DNA of 64,000 bases, from the NCBI GenBank assembly GCA_002682825.1, contig NOKP01000043.1, positions 186,001-250,000 of the forward strand, written 5' to 3'. Positions 20,883 through 31,471 of this stretch are shown here, one piece after another. The DNA is from Neonectria sp. B-13 (Eukaryota > Ascomycota > Sordariomycetes > Hypocreales > Nectriaceae). The stretch's first letter is position 1. The number at the start of each line of letters is the position of its first letter. Below the pieces are notes generated by a model. The model was not told the DNA's origin. It was given only the letters and a program-made list of their open reading frames with translations, and did no database searches. Made by a program: the position numbers and the translations under genes.

Positions 20883-23450
20883 ATGAGCACGGGTATTGCA
20901 TCATCCGCGGCAAAACCGGCGCCCCAGCCAGCGCCTAAGAGGAACTACAAGCGCGCTGCTCACGCCTGTCTACGATGTCGTGAACGCAAGGTTAGATGCG
21001 ACGTTGGCCTCCGTGGCCGTCCATGCATGAACTGCCATCTCGATGGCGACGCGTGCAAAGTGACTTGGTCAAGAAGGGCCAAGCGGTAATAAGCCACATA
21101 TCCAGGCATTGATGCATGTACCTCTGTTGGTCATTGTTAATAACCACGAGGTAGTTGGCAAACCAAGAAGACTGGGGAACACACGAATGCGGACGATACT
21201 CTTCCCTCACACCGACACCAGCCACAATCTCCGGATTGTGAGCACAGTAATGGCGACATTGGCAGGAGAACCAAGAATGAGGACTTGAGCGACAATGGGA
21301 GCCAGAGCGAGAATGCAATCCGTCTCTGCACCACGCCGATGAGATCCCCGCCAGAGCTCGAAGGAGACCTTGCGACACTCAAGAGCTTGAACAATCCGCC
21401 CAACGTCGAGAGTTATCTACCGGTTGAGATTGTCCAGTCATCTACTGCCGCTAGTAGTATTCTCGCCCATCAGACAAGCCAAGACACAGACCCAACACCC
21501 GTGCATGACGCCCAACCGGACGACAAATGCCAGAACACCACAGTAGACTAATGGAATACTAAATTCCCATCAGTGAGCCTCATGGCAGAGTGCCAAAGAC
21601 CTGCCCAGGTACCTTGGAACCAGCATGGCCTTTTGTCTTCATCGTCCTACCTCGCGTACTCATACTTCCCGTTCATCACGCTCGGTAATCTCTCCTCGGT
21701 TCCTGCCCAAGACTTCCAATTCCTCGAGCTACAGGGCTGTTTACATGTCCCGAGTCGTCCTATTCTCGATGAATTTGCTCGCCAGTATTTTCTCCACATG
21801 CATCCCCTGCTTCCTGCACTCAACGAGGGAGACCTTTGGGACATGTACTTTCAGCATTCGAATCCACGCGCGCCTGGAAGAAAAATATCGCTGCTTGTAT
21901 TTCAGGCCATGCTCTTCTCATGCTGCAATGTAAGCTCGGAAAACTTCGTCGACGTGGCATATCTGTTCGCTGACCTCTTCAAAGTTTGTTCCCGAAACAA
22001 CGCTCAGCGCTCTTGGGCTACACACAACACAGAAGGCACGTGCCATCTTTTATCGTCGTGCAAAGCTACTCTTGGACCTCGATACCGAGTCCTCGCCCAT
22101 AGCCAAGTCACAGGCTGCACTTCTTCTTGCCTCGTGGTCGCTGCTTTGTTACAACATCCCAGTCAAGCCAAGTGTTCCATGGCTGTCCATCGCAATCCAG
22201 TACGCCAAGGATGCTGAAGCCCACCATTACGAGACCTTTGACATCGACTCTGACGAATATTTTGTCCTCAAAAGGCTCTGGTGGTGCTGCATTATTCGCG
22301 ACCACATCTTCGGCCTGGGAATCCGCCGTGGTATACAGATCACGGGTGACCAGTTTGACTTCGTTGGTAACCCTAGGCTTTGCAATACCGACCTCGCGGA
22401 CGAGATACATCGGAGCAAAGTGCATAGTCCTGAAACCAAGATCTATTTGGCCGACATCCTCGACTTGTCAGTCGAGCTATGCGTCGTGCTCACCGACATA
22501 CTAGATCTTGCCTTTCCAATCGAAGAAAGTCTAAGCCGAGGTGAAGCACTTGTCAAAGACCAGGGCCGAATCCTCAGCTGCCAGGTTGCCCTTCACAAGT
22601 GGCACAGGCACGCTAGCTCGCGGCTTCCAAAGTTCAGCAAGTCGCTTGCGCTTCCAGAAGAGCCTGTGTATCACGACACTATGATTCTCTATACGAACTT
22701 ATTGCGCATGTACTACTAGTAACTACACAGTTCTCTGTAGCTTTTCTTAGAGATAGGCTTTGTCCGAAAGAACAAGAAGAAAAAGAAAAACGCCAACAAA
22801 TGCAAACATCAATAGCTCGTCCAAAGTGGTTCTCAGCCACCACGAAATATTGCAACTAGCTGTCGGGTCCATGTTGTGCCATGCCAGCTCGTCGGATATT
22901 TTCATCCTCAAAGATAACCGCTCCGAGCTTCAAGACGCCGTTTTGGGCACCATAGGGTGTCTAGAAAAGCTAACCCGCCTCCGGCTTGCAGGCTGGCTCC
23001 CAATCAGTGCCGTCTCTTGTACAGCCTTGCCTCTATTACTGAACGTCCTTGACGTACAGATATCCTCCTCCTCGCGGACTGAGGATTCTGAGCACTCAGA
23101 GCTCGAGCGACAGCGCCTCAGGGTACTCACAGAAGCCATGGAAACATACCAGCTCCAATATGAAGGAGTGGATTGGATCAGCGAGACAATCAAACAGATC
23201 ATCAATCTTGCACGGACTACTTCCGGCACATCCTTGCAGAAATCAAGAAGCAAAGGCCAGCAAAGTCTCTCAGGCATGGGAGGCTGGACGAGCTACCAGA
23301 CTACCCTGCGGCTGGAGCGTAGTGGATGATGAGCGGCGTTCGGATTGTGCTGGAGGACGAGCTGCCGAGCATCTCGACCTATTATCTCTGTACGGCTGCG
23401 AAACCTGGGCGGGTAGCGACTTGGATGTGATTATGTCGCAATTATCGTAG
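20883..23450 (+). pseudogene. Zn2Cys6 fungal transcription factor (CTF1-like), decayed
   Basis: The N-terminus (ATG 20883) has a zinc cluster with spacing C-x2-C-x6-C-x8-C-x2-C-x6-C (ACLRCRERKVRCDVG, then PCMNCHLDGDAC). Intron 1 is probably 21086-21154. The middle homology region follows (SYLAYSYFPFITLGNLS, PILDEFARQYFLHMHPLLP). Intron 2 (21930-21984, with a CTGAC branch site) joins CCN to FVPETTLSALGLH, then KARAIFYRRAKLLLDLDTES. TAA at 21549-21551 interrupts before the middle region. The C-terminal part beyond 22717 continues only with frame changes (QDAVLGTIGCLEKLTRLRLA, then EGVDWISETIKQIINLA). The family includes cutinase and secondary-metabolism regulators; targets unknown. Further introns could explain some of the frame breaks, but the TAA is hard to splice out. 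Confidence 0.65.
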
Positions 23451-24719
23451 CGATTAGTCGACTCAACCGAACGGGGACGCCGAGAACTGGCCAGCCAGAC
23501 GCAAAATGTCTTGTATCCGAAGTATGCGGCGCCGTAGCCTCCCACAAACCTGATTCGATCCCCCAGATTTTATCTTGGTAAGTCTAGGTTCTCTGGGGTT
23601 AGACTAAAGGCTTAGTTTCTTCTGTCGTGTTCTTCCCTTCTGTCACTCTCTCTCACTCCTCTCCCGTTACCCACCCTACTTGCACACACCTGCGTACGAT
23701 GGCCCCCAGCCCGGCCCTGAATAACCAGCCTCGACCCCCAATGCTTCCCAGTCAACCAACAAGCCGCCGTCTCAAGCCTGTCTGCGCAGCTGCCGTACGA
23801 TGTTCCCAGCTTAGTCCTCCAGACCGTGGGAGTGGCCGCGGGCCAAATCTCGAATTATCACTAAAGCATGGCATGGATACACACGGACAACGAGGTATTG
23901 CGCGGGTCAGAAAGTCTCACTGACGGAAACGCGCGCAGCTACGGCTTACTCCCGGGTGGGCAATGATGCCGCTCCAAACGTGCCCTCTTCACATACAAGG
24001 AATCTGCAAAGCCATATGAACCTGGGTTTGCGAGCGCTAACCTTGGAATGGCCATGACTTGGTGGGGTTTTTGGCATCACCTTCAGGGGAAATGCCGGAG
24101 ATTATGCACTGGATGGCAGAGCATTTGCCTGTCGTAAAAAAAAAGAGAGAAGGCCTTCAAGCTCACAAACCTGGTCACGCCATGCCACGCCACGCCACGC
24201 CACGCCATGCATCCCCAGACAGGTCAGGCATGCATGAAGGCTTGCAGGTTGGCATACACATGGGCAAGGCGTGAGGGAATGCAACAACAGTGTCAGATGC
24301 TCCCCTCGAGCTACGGTGCTAGATGGCAAGATGGAGTCCTGCAGGGATCCTGTTTACGATTACGCCGCTGGGTGTCTCCTGGGCCGTGGGATGGCAGAAT
24401 CAAACCCCGGTCACGCATGAAAGGGAGGGCATCGCCTTGCTCGATGGTCCAATGTATTGTTAGCTTACTTTCTGTGCAAGCCCGTGCTTTGACCGAAGAA
24501 CAAGTATGAACCCGAGAGATCCACACAGAGAACCGTGAACCCGAACCCGAATCTAAGCAAACCCCCCAAAATACCAAGCCCGTGCCCGAAGCCGACGCTA
24601 AGGCAAAGACCAATTATGTGGTGACCCACGGAGGGGGTCCCCATATCGTGGTGGTAAAGGGTTGTCCTTCTGAATATTGTACATGGAGAAAGACGCCGTC
24701 ACCCGCCGCCTGGCTGCGT
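23451..24719. other. Gene-free stretch
   Basis: Unremarkable mixed sequence with short unrecognised frames and a CCACG microrepeat (24177-24211). No gene supported. Confidence 0.45.
24177..24211 (+). repeat. Minisatellite of CACGC/CATGC units
   Basis: Seven or so 5-bp units of CCACG/CCATG type in tandem. Confidence 0.75.
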
Positions 24720-25318
24720 TTACATGCTTGCCAGGTCTGGCATGCCCCGCGGCCCTATCTCCCGGCGTTTTTTCAGGTCGCTCTCCTCCTCGCCATTCTT
24801 GATCGCCGCGATCATTTCCTCCGCGTTGAAGTCCGTGCCAATAGGGTTCTCTGCGAATTTCTCACTCATCATGAACGCAGTGGCGTCGTCTACCGTATCA
24901 AAGTTGTCGACCTGGGTCTCCAGCATGTTGCCATCCGGGTCCTTGTAGTAGATACTTGTGGTGGGACCATGGTTCACGCACCAAACGGGTACGATGCCGC
25001 GGGTTTTGCGCTGACGGTACGCCAATAAGAGATCAGCCAACGTAACAAAGGTGAATGCAATGTGCTCCAAGCCGCAGGAGCTCGAATTTTTCGGCATCGT
25101 ATCTGGGATCCCGATGAGTGCGACCCGGTGGTGTTCCTCGTCATACGTGATGAACGTATCATGTCGTTGCCGGTCGTGATGCTGCCACCTAGGAACTTGA
25201 CGTAAAAGTCGACCATCCGGCCCAGGTTCGCCGTGCGGAGCACAACATGGGCCAAGGAGGCGGGGATTAGTGCCTTTGAGCCAGGCGCGTCGAAGTCTGG
25301 CGTAGTAGAAGGCGCCAT
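24720..25318 (-). pseudogene. Glyoxalase/extradiol-dioxygenase fold (VOC) protein with a one-base deletion
   Basis: From the ATG at 25318 the minus strand reads MAPSTTPDFDAPGSKALIP, SLAHVVLRTANLGRMVDFYV (first metal-binding beta-alpha module with a His) to NDMI. It then continues one base out of frame as FITYDEEHHRVALIG, GLEHIAFTFVTLADLL (second His) and IYYKDPDGNMLETQVDNF (the Glu ligand region), ending PDLASM at TAA 24720-24722. The span is 599 nt, one short of 200 codons, placing a single missing base near 25155. VOC enzymes use a divalent metal for ring cleavage or isomerisation. Everything else looks intact, so this is either a very young pseudogene or a base-calling error. Confidence 0.75.
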
Positions 25319-26149
25319 TTCTAGTTGGCAATATTGAATCTTTGTTTGTGTGTAGGATGTTGTGTTTGATGCCTGAATTTGACCTGAGTCTGACAGCCTA
25401 TCCCTTTGAGTGTCGTAAGGCAACACCCAGGTCACAAGCCCCACATGACCCCCGCTAAGGCCGAGGTACGTAGAGTGACTTTGAGCACCGGCGAAATCAA
25501 CCCCGCCCAATTCATCATACAACTCATTCTGTGCATTCTCATGGATTCCCAACTGCTCTCTAGCCAGGCAGCAGTCAACGCATACGATGACAATAGCTTC
25601 ATTCGTACTGATGATAGCCGCCGTAAGCAGTCAGCCGATAACACCTGCCGGCCGATACATGATCCGGTCCGGGATCGTGGTTACAACTTCGAGCCAATGG
25701 TCATTCTAAGCCGGGTCTTTGAGATAACAGCCCTGCCCCTAGAGCCACTATTACTTTTCTAGCAATTCCTACCTATTTCCTTAGTGGAAAGCTAGGTCTG
25801 TTATACTAACAGCTGGGTCAGCCACCAGCTTAGACAGCATAAAGATAGTAGCTGCAGATTGAAGTTACAGTTACAACTATTAACTTAGAAGCTAACCTCT
25901 ATTATAGAAATCTACATATAGCTTACAATCCTAATGTATATAAGAATACATAAGGAGCCATAGATCAAGGACTATTAGAAGATTTCTATAACCAAGGATC
26001 AACACCCTATCCACCCAGTGATCAAATAGATACCTTATAATCACTTCTAGCTATTATCCTAGTATCTTTACATTTATAACTTTATAACTATTAATAAGAA
26101 CCCTAATATAAGCTTCTATAGCTATACCTTTAGCTAGGTTAATACATAG
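25319..26149. other. Gene-free, AT-rich towards the right
   Basis: Promoter side of the VOC gene, then AT-rich RIP-like DNA from about 25780. It holds the first copy of a 38-bp direct repeat. No gene supported. Confidence 0.5.
25858..25895 (+). repeat. 38-bp perfect direct repeat, copy 1
   Basis: Identical over 38 bp to 26386-26423, 528 bp away, starting ATTGAAGTTACAGTTACAAC. Confidence 0.9.
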
Positions 26150-26388
26150 TGTGTTTGGCGGGGGTCACTCTGTGACAGCTGACGAAGCTGTGGACACCCA
26201 ACCAGCTTTGCTGCAGTCGCAACGGGGGAAGAGACACGATCTGTCCTTTCAGCTTCCTGGCAGGCAGGGAAAAGGTCAGTCAAATTGACTGCAATCGTAA
26301 TACCGTCAAGACCACTACAGTAAGGGTCTAAAGATCAATAGAATCATTTAAATCTGGCCAAAAATTGGACAATCATAGCTCTCAAATT
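26150..26388 (+). repeat. 239-bp dispersed repeat, copy 1
   Basis: Same orientation and same length as 61991-62229, starting TGTGTTTGGC. Copy 1 is richer in C and G; many of the differences are C to T or G to A in copy 2. It could be a solo LTR (TG start, CTCTCA near the end), but no convincing target duplication was found. Confidence 0.8.
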
Positions 26389-26423
26389 GAAGTTACAGTT
26401 ACAACTATTAACTTAGAAGCTAA
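26386..26423 (+). repeat. 38-bp perfect direct repeat, copy 2
   Basis: Abuts the right end of the 239-bp dispersed repeat; identical to 25858-25895. Confidence 0.9.
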
Positions 26424-26776
26424 ATGAATAGATAAGAAAAAGAAAGAGAAAGGAGAGGATAAGGAAAGCATACGTTAGTGTGGTCCAGGTCGACCTCGTC
26501 TAGTGGGAAGGACAAATCTTTTGAAGCAGGCCCTTGTTTTGGTCATCTCGACCAATTTATCAAAGTCTGTATCCATTGTAAGGTTTATCGGCGGCGCGGC
26601 GGTACCTTCCTGCAGTAGAAGAGATGGTCCGGTGCTTTGCGCCAGTCACACTGCTCCCAAATTTCACCATCGATGCAGCAGCATCTGGAACGACAGACTC
26701 CAAAACCATCCTTGCGCTAGTAGTTATTAATGATACAAATGATTAACTACTAACCAAATAGTCATTAAAGGCCTAT
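26424..26776. other. Gene-free spacer
   Basis: Mixed AT-rich sequence; a short open frame near 26503-26730 has no recognisable domain. Confidence 0.4.
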
Positions 26777-27090
26777 GCCGTCGTGCAACTTCCTCATATG
26801 TTCGTAGCACAAATCACCTGTATCAAATGTTGCTAAGTATATCCAGCAAATGTCAGTTGTACACCCTTTATAGGTCATATGGTTATATCCTTTATCCTTT
26901 TCTATGGCCGTGCTAAACTTGGGATAATCTTTAATCCCCGGCTCTTCCTTGACTTTATTTAGGGTGTTAAGGCCACCATATGTATCACATTTGTGCTTGG
27001 CATAGATTATTCCAGAATGTGGGATATAACAGGTCACGCAGGTGGATACTAAGCACTTCCTACAAGTGAATGCTGTAGGGCTAGAAGTAA
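26777..27090 (-). pseudogene. Fragment of an RBR (RING-IBR-RING) E3 ubiquitin ligase
   Basis: The minus strand reads FTCRKCLVSTCVTCYIPHSG (IBR-type C-x2-C..C-x2-C..H), then IEKDKGYNHMTYKGCTTDIC and WIYLATFDT, then a His-containing end. This matches the usual KxxGCNHMTC..CxxxFCWxC core of the IBR/RING2 end of parkin/ariadne-like ligases, but several Cys are now Tyr (TGY to TAY, a TpG to TpA change). RBR ligases pass ubiquitin through a catalytic Cys in RING2. Upstream RING1 is absent. Not functional. Confidence 0.65.
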
Positions 27091-27310
27091 TATAGTAAAT
27101 TTAACTATCTGGTGTCGGATAATACTGGAACTGGTGTAATATAGCCCCCATCTAGACACCGAGAAATCTCTCCACCCAGCCTAGTGGATGGCAGTGCCTC
27201 TCTTGTCGAGGAGAAATATACGCTAAGCTCAGCACAGCAACCCAGACGACTTAAGCCTCAAAAAGTTACACTTGAAATCAAAACTTTATACACTGGGTAG
27301 AGCTCAATAC

Positions 27311-27607
27311 TATCACATCTAATGGCCGGGATCGATGGGGTAAAAGCTCTTGATTTCTATCTATCCTAGCGGGAAAGGAAGGTCTTTAAATACATGATTT
27401 GGTCCGTAGGAAGGGATAGGAATCGTGTCATCTAGAGCGATGAGAAAGGAAGGGAAACGTGTCATCTAGGATGACTAGGTTGTTGAGGGCATCAAAGTTC
27501 GTAGCTAGGTTGTTGAGAGAGGTCAAATTGGTCAACCTTTGTAAGACCATCGGGCCTAGGAAGCTTGTCATATGGGGGAACCTTGTGATAGCCAATGCAA
27601 TGTGACA
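27311..27607. mobile_element. Solo LTR, copy 2 (297 bp)
   Basis: Pairs with 12501-12798. It is bracketed by AATAC on both sides (27306-27310 and 27608-27612), a 5-bp target duplication as made by LTR-retrotransposon integrases. It retains C/G at most sites where copy 1 has T/A. Confidence 0.78.
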
Positions 27608-27724
27608 AATACATACAGAGTATTTGCCCCCTCGCATTGTAAAAAGGCATGACAGGCTACCCGGCCGTATAGGACAATGATTTGCGAGGTTGAGTCTGAC
27701 ACCTGATGACATTTCACCGTCTGC

Positions 27725-29135
27725 CTAGTTTACGGCATTATGGAACACGGTAGTCTTTTTCCCTCCTAGCTCAAGATAGAAACTAGTATCGGCAAAGTTG
27801 TTATCGTATCCTACAAACTTGTCGTTTGTAGGGAGTTGGTTGACCTTGAGGGATGGCAAGTTTTGAGTACCTGAAGCAAAATGTTAGATCACATTACTTT
27901 AAACCGAAATACTGGGATCTCCGGGACAGAGCTTACCCTCGTTGACTTCATCCCACATAGCGGTGAAGACAAACAGCGGCTTGATAGCCATGGATGTTAC
28001 AGCATCAGCTTGCTTCGAGTAGAAGGTACCGTTGAAGCGCGGGAAGTAGTCGAAAGCCGACGGGTTGGTTCCACCATTCAGGTGGTAAGCAGAAGTGCCG
28101 GGCCAAATCACGGGGGCGTAATCTATCCCGAGGGACTGGCAGAGCCTATTCACGCATTTCGGGTCAGTGTATAACTCAAATATGATACGTACTAATCGTT
28201 CACATACTGCGTGTCCGGGATTTGAGTACTTGTGTGATAGCCACTAAGATAGCCGCCGTTGGAGTACCTGCCAACCGTCCATGGGCTAATTAGGTTGGCC
28301 GCCTTGTATGCAGATGCATAGCCTGTATTACCTCTGACATCGTTACTCCATTGTGTAGGTACAGCAAAGCCGACGTAATTGCCCGCGGACTTTAACTGGT
28401 TGGCGATGTTCGTGCCATCAGCAACAGTGAGCTTGGTGGAGAATCCAACACCAAAGACCATGACGGCTGGCTTGCCATTCTCACGGATGTAGGCTGACGA
28501 TGTGGTGAAGGGCTTGATCTTGGAGTTGAAGTCAGCCAAAACAGTGGAGGCGACGCTGCCCTGGGACGAGTCGCCCCCGGAGACGTCGTATTCGATGATG
28601 AAACCACGGCCATATTTCTCGGCCGCTGCTTTGACTTGGGTGAGGACCGTGATGAAAGACTGGTCATTTATGTTGCTCAGGAATCGCTGCACGACGACAC
28701 CATCAATGCCATACTGCTGCATCCACTTGAAGTGCAGGTCCACTACGCCTTCGCAGGTGTTATCGTACAACTTCGCCTTCTGGCCGTTGGGCAAGATGAG
28801 GCCAGAGTCGAAAAGGCAGTTTGCCGGGTACTGGCTCACATCAGGGATGAAATCGATTAGAACTATTGCATCGTCAAGAACAGATTCTCCCATATAAAAA
28901 TGAGTAAGTTGACTCAGAAGGGTTTCATACTGTTGCCCGGTCCCGGAGTGTTGCCGTTTGGTGAATAATGGTTGTTAACACCGCTTGCTGGCTTGCGGAA
29001 CCAGCCTTGGTAACCGTAAAGCCATTTCCCTTTGAGCGTCGAGGTATCGACGGCGGTAGCCCGAATGATATTCTCATGTGGCGCCGCAGCTACCAAAGCG
29101 GCAGCACACCAGAGCAACGACGATGCGGTACGCAT
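27725..29135 (-). pseudogene. Secreted GH99/GH71-like glycoside hydrolase with a splice-junction stop
   Basis: Four exons (28931-29135, 28193-28862, 27937-28145, 27725-27870) sum to exactly 410 codons. Introns of 68, 47 and 66 bp have GTATGA, GTACGT and GTAAGC donors, and introns 2 and 3 have clear CTGAC and CTAAC branch sites. A signal peptide opens the protein (MRTASSLLWCAAALVAAAP), then LKGKWLYGYQGWF, IDFIPDVSQYPAN, GIDGVVVQRFLSNIND, GIDYAPVIWPGTS and FVFTAMWDEVNEG, a TIM-barrel family acting on polysaccharides. Codon 292 is split by intron 2 and becomes TA|G, where TG|G (Trp, after VND) is expected. The change at 28193 is CpA to TpA on the plus strand. It is otherwise intact, so a recent loss. 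Confidence 0.72.
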
Positions 29136-29839
29136 AATGAGCAACTGAGAGTGAGGTTACAGTGAGAAAAGTACCGACTAGAGATGTGGAGTACCTTGTG
29201 TCCAAAAGGCTGCTGGGGCTGCTAATGTGCGAGGATATCAGCATAGTCGCAGCTGAACAGACACTATATACCTCGTAGTCTTCCGTGTCTTCCGGTCCTT
29301 TTTGTACTTTTAATAACTAGGCAATGCTATCGAATACGATGAAATGCGGGGCTTTATTACCGTCGGCTGTTCTTCACTTGTTTGACAGGTAGCGAAATAA
29401 TTGCAGGAGGCTGTTGGGGGCGTTCCGACAAGGGTCAAGAGCGCGCACCCTGAAGGTGACAGAATTAACTAAGCATACTCAGCCGCATCCGGGAATCTTG
29501 TTCGCTCGTTAATAGTGTTGATTCTCACCTTCGGGATCAAGGACACTGTCGGCCTCCTACGATGCTAATTTTGGAATGATGCTCAACTTTGGCCCCCAAC
29601 CAGGGATGCTGCTGCGCCCGGCCATCAGCCCCGCATGCCAACACCATCATCGTATTTCGAGCTCACTGACTGGCTCCCAGACATATTCGTGGAGCTGCTT
29701 CAGCCGGTCGATCCGCTGACGCTGTTCTGCGGGAGGCAGCACGGCTGATCCCGCCCTTTCAAGACATCAACCAGTTCCATGGCTAATAGGGCTGATAGTG
29801 AGCTTGGCACCTAGAACAGCGTCCATCTCGAACCCCATC
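29136..29839. other. Divergent intergenic region between the GH99-like and HET genes
   Basis: Shared upstream region of the minus-strand GH99-like gene and the plus-strand HET gene. No coding potential recognised; binding sites cannot be assigned by eye. Confidence 0.5.
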
Positions 29840-31170
29840 ATGTCGTCCCAGATAAAAGTGTGCACCGCCAGGCGTGCTGAGCTCATTCAAGTCCACGATC
29901 ATTGTCCTGAGCGACCATACGTTGAACTAGAAGTCCCTCAAGATGCAAAATCGGTTGTCGCAGTCAGCTTCACGGCAATTTCTCGCGATCAAGGTCAGTA
30001 TCCCCGAGCAAAGAACTGATGATACACCCGAATCGGAGATCTGACCCTTGATATAGGATGGGCAGATGCCAAGGAAGGCCCGTCGTTCACTTGGTTTGAC
30101 GCCTCAGTCCACCGACCTGAAGGCAGGACAGACTTGCGCACCATCACTGTTATGAACAATCGTCTTGCGAATCCAGAATTCTTCGAGCAGACACATCGGT
30201 GGCACCTCAATGATGGACCTCGTCGAAGGATGTGGATTGAGGGGCTTCAAGCTGGCGATGTGATCCGACTCATTCCCAAGGCAAATTACATGGCGTGGGT
30301 CAACATCATCAAAGAGTGCCAGATCAAAATCGAGTACGAGCCGAAGGAGCTACAAGACGAGTTGAACCAGTTACATCTTGTGTCCAATGCATCGCATTAT
30401 ACGACACCCTTAGATCCCAATGCGCAGGAAATCCGGCTTCTCAACGTGGAACCTGGAGAGTTCCAAGATCCCATCAGAGGATACTTCAGTCGAGTAACCC
30501 TTCAAGATGCTGCTGCAGAGTCGTTCGAATTCCACGCACTTTCATACTGCTGGGGCGATCCTGATGATTGGGTCGATATTCATCTTAGAGCGACGGAGGG
30601 TACAACCGGCGATGAAGGCGTACGAACGCCTTTCAGCGTAGGCCGAACCGTTGTGCAGGCTCTAAGACGGCTGCGGCATCCTGAGAAGCCGCTGAAGATA
30701 TGGATCGATGCCGTTTGTATCAACCAAGACGACCTTGAAGAGCGAGCACAGCAAGTCAACTTGATGAGCTCCATCTACTCCATGGCTGCGACCGTGCATA
30801 TCTGGCTTGGACAAGGCAACCCTGGTGCGGAAGCATGTCTCCGTCTGATTAGAGACATTCGCAATTACAGCAATCGTCACTGCCCGGGCGGAGATAATTG
30901 CTCCTGTTTTGGAACGCCTCATTTACTAAAGCTCGATGAAGTTGATGCTTACATCCAATCCAAAAAAGATAACAAGCAGGGAATATCCTTCCGAGGGATG
31001 TGTGAGGTCTTCCACCTGTACGAAAAGACTTTGCCCCGACAAGTCATTGATCTGGCTGGATGGTACAATAACACACAACTGTCTACATTGATGAGCGTTC
31101 TTTTCGAGAATCCCTGGTTTGCTCGTGTTTGGGTTGTGCAAGAAGCCCTCTTCTCACGGACCGTATCGAG
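29840..31170 (+). pseudogene. HET-domain (heterokaryon incompatibility) protein, truncated
   Basis: Exon 1 (29840-29993) and exon 2 (from 30057) join across a 63-bp intron with a CTGAC branch site. A beta-rich N-terminal segment of about 150 residues precedes the HET domain: FHALSYCWGD (about residues 210-219), KIWIDAVCINQDD, IYSMAATVHIWLG, and ENPWFARVWVVQEALFSRTV. HET domains trigger cell death in non-self recognition. The coding similarity stops at RTV, about where the conserved domain normally ends, and the frame runs into unrelated sequence. The usual long C-terminal region is missing. A product ending at TAG 31469-31471 could still be made, so loss of function is inferred from truncation only. 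Confidence 0.78.
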
Positions 31171-31230
31171 GGCACGTACTATGCTACGCAACAAATGTGC
31201 CCTCACAAACGGGCCTTCATCCTCTCCGGC
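31171..31230 (+). pseudogene. 60-bp scrap resembling the Rieske-type region of nitrite reductase
   Basis: In a different frame from the HET gene this reads GTYYATQQMCPHKRAFILSG, closely resembling the CPHKRAF segment of fungal nitrite reductase. It begins exactly where HET similarity ends, so it marks a rearrangement breakpoint. Too short to be more than a fragment. Confidence 0.45.
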
Positions 31231-31255
31231 GTTTACTTCGTCGCTTCACTGCAAC

Positions 31256-31471
31256 ATGAAATCCCCTAAGATCTTGACCCTCTTTCTAGGCCTCATACAC
31301 CTATCCCTTGCGCAACTTTATGCAGTCCCAATTATTGAGAAAATTGCCCCTGCCTCGAAGGCATGCCCCGGAACATTGCCACAGATTTCGTCGTTAGCAG
31401 GTCAACTCGAGAGGTCGTCCCGTGGTCTCGCCGCCAAAGACATCTTCAGCAACAAAGAACATGCCATATAG
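31256..31471 (+). other. Open frame starting with a signal-peptide-like sequence
   Basis: MKSPKILTLFLGLIHLSLAQ is a typical secretion signal, followed by about 50 residues (SKACPGTLPQIS) and TAG. It may be the 5' end of a secreted-protein gene, cut off. It is in frame with the truncated HET gene, so it may be only a chance extension. Function unknown. Confidence 0.3.

Noticed and set aside
24177..24211. CCACG tandem units as a CRISPR-like or regulatory array
   Set aside because: Five-base units without spacers; simple minisatellite.
26150..26388. Firm call of a solo LTR
   Set aside because: TG start and CA-like end are suggestive, but no matching target duplication was found at either copy.
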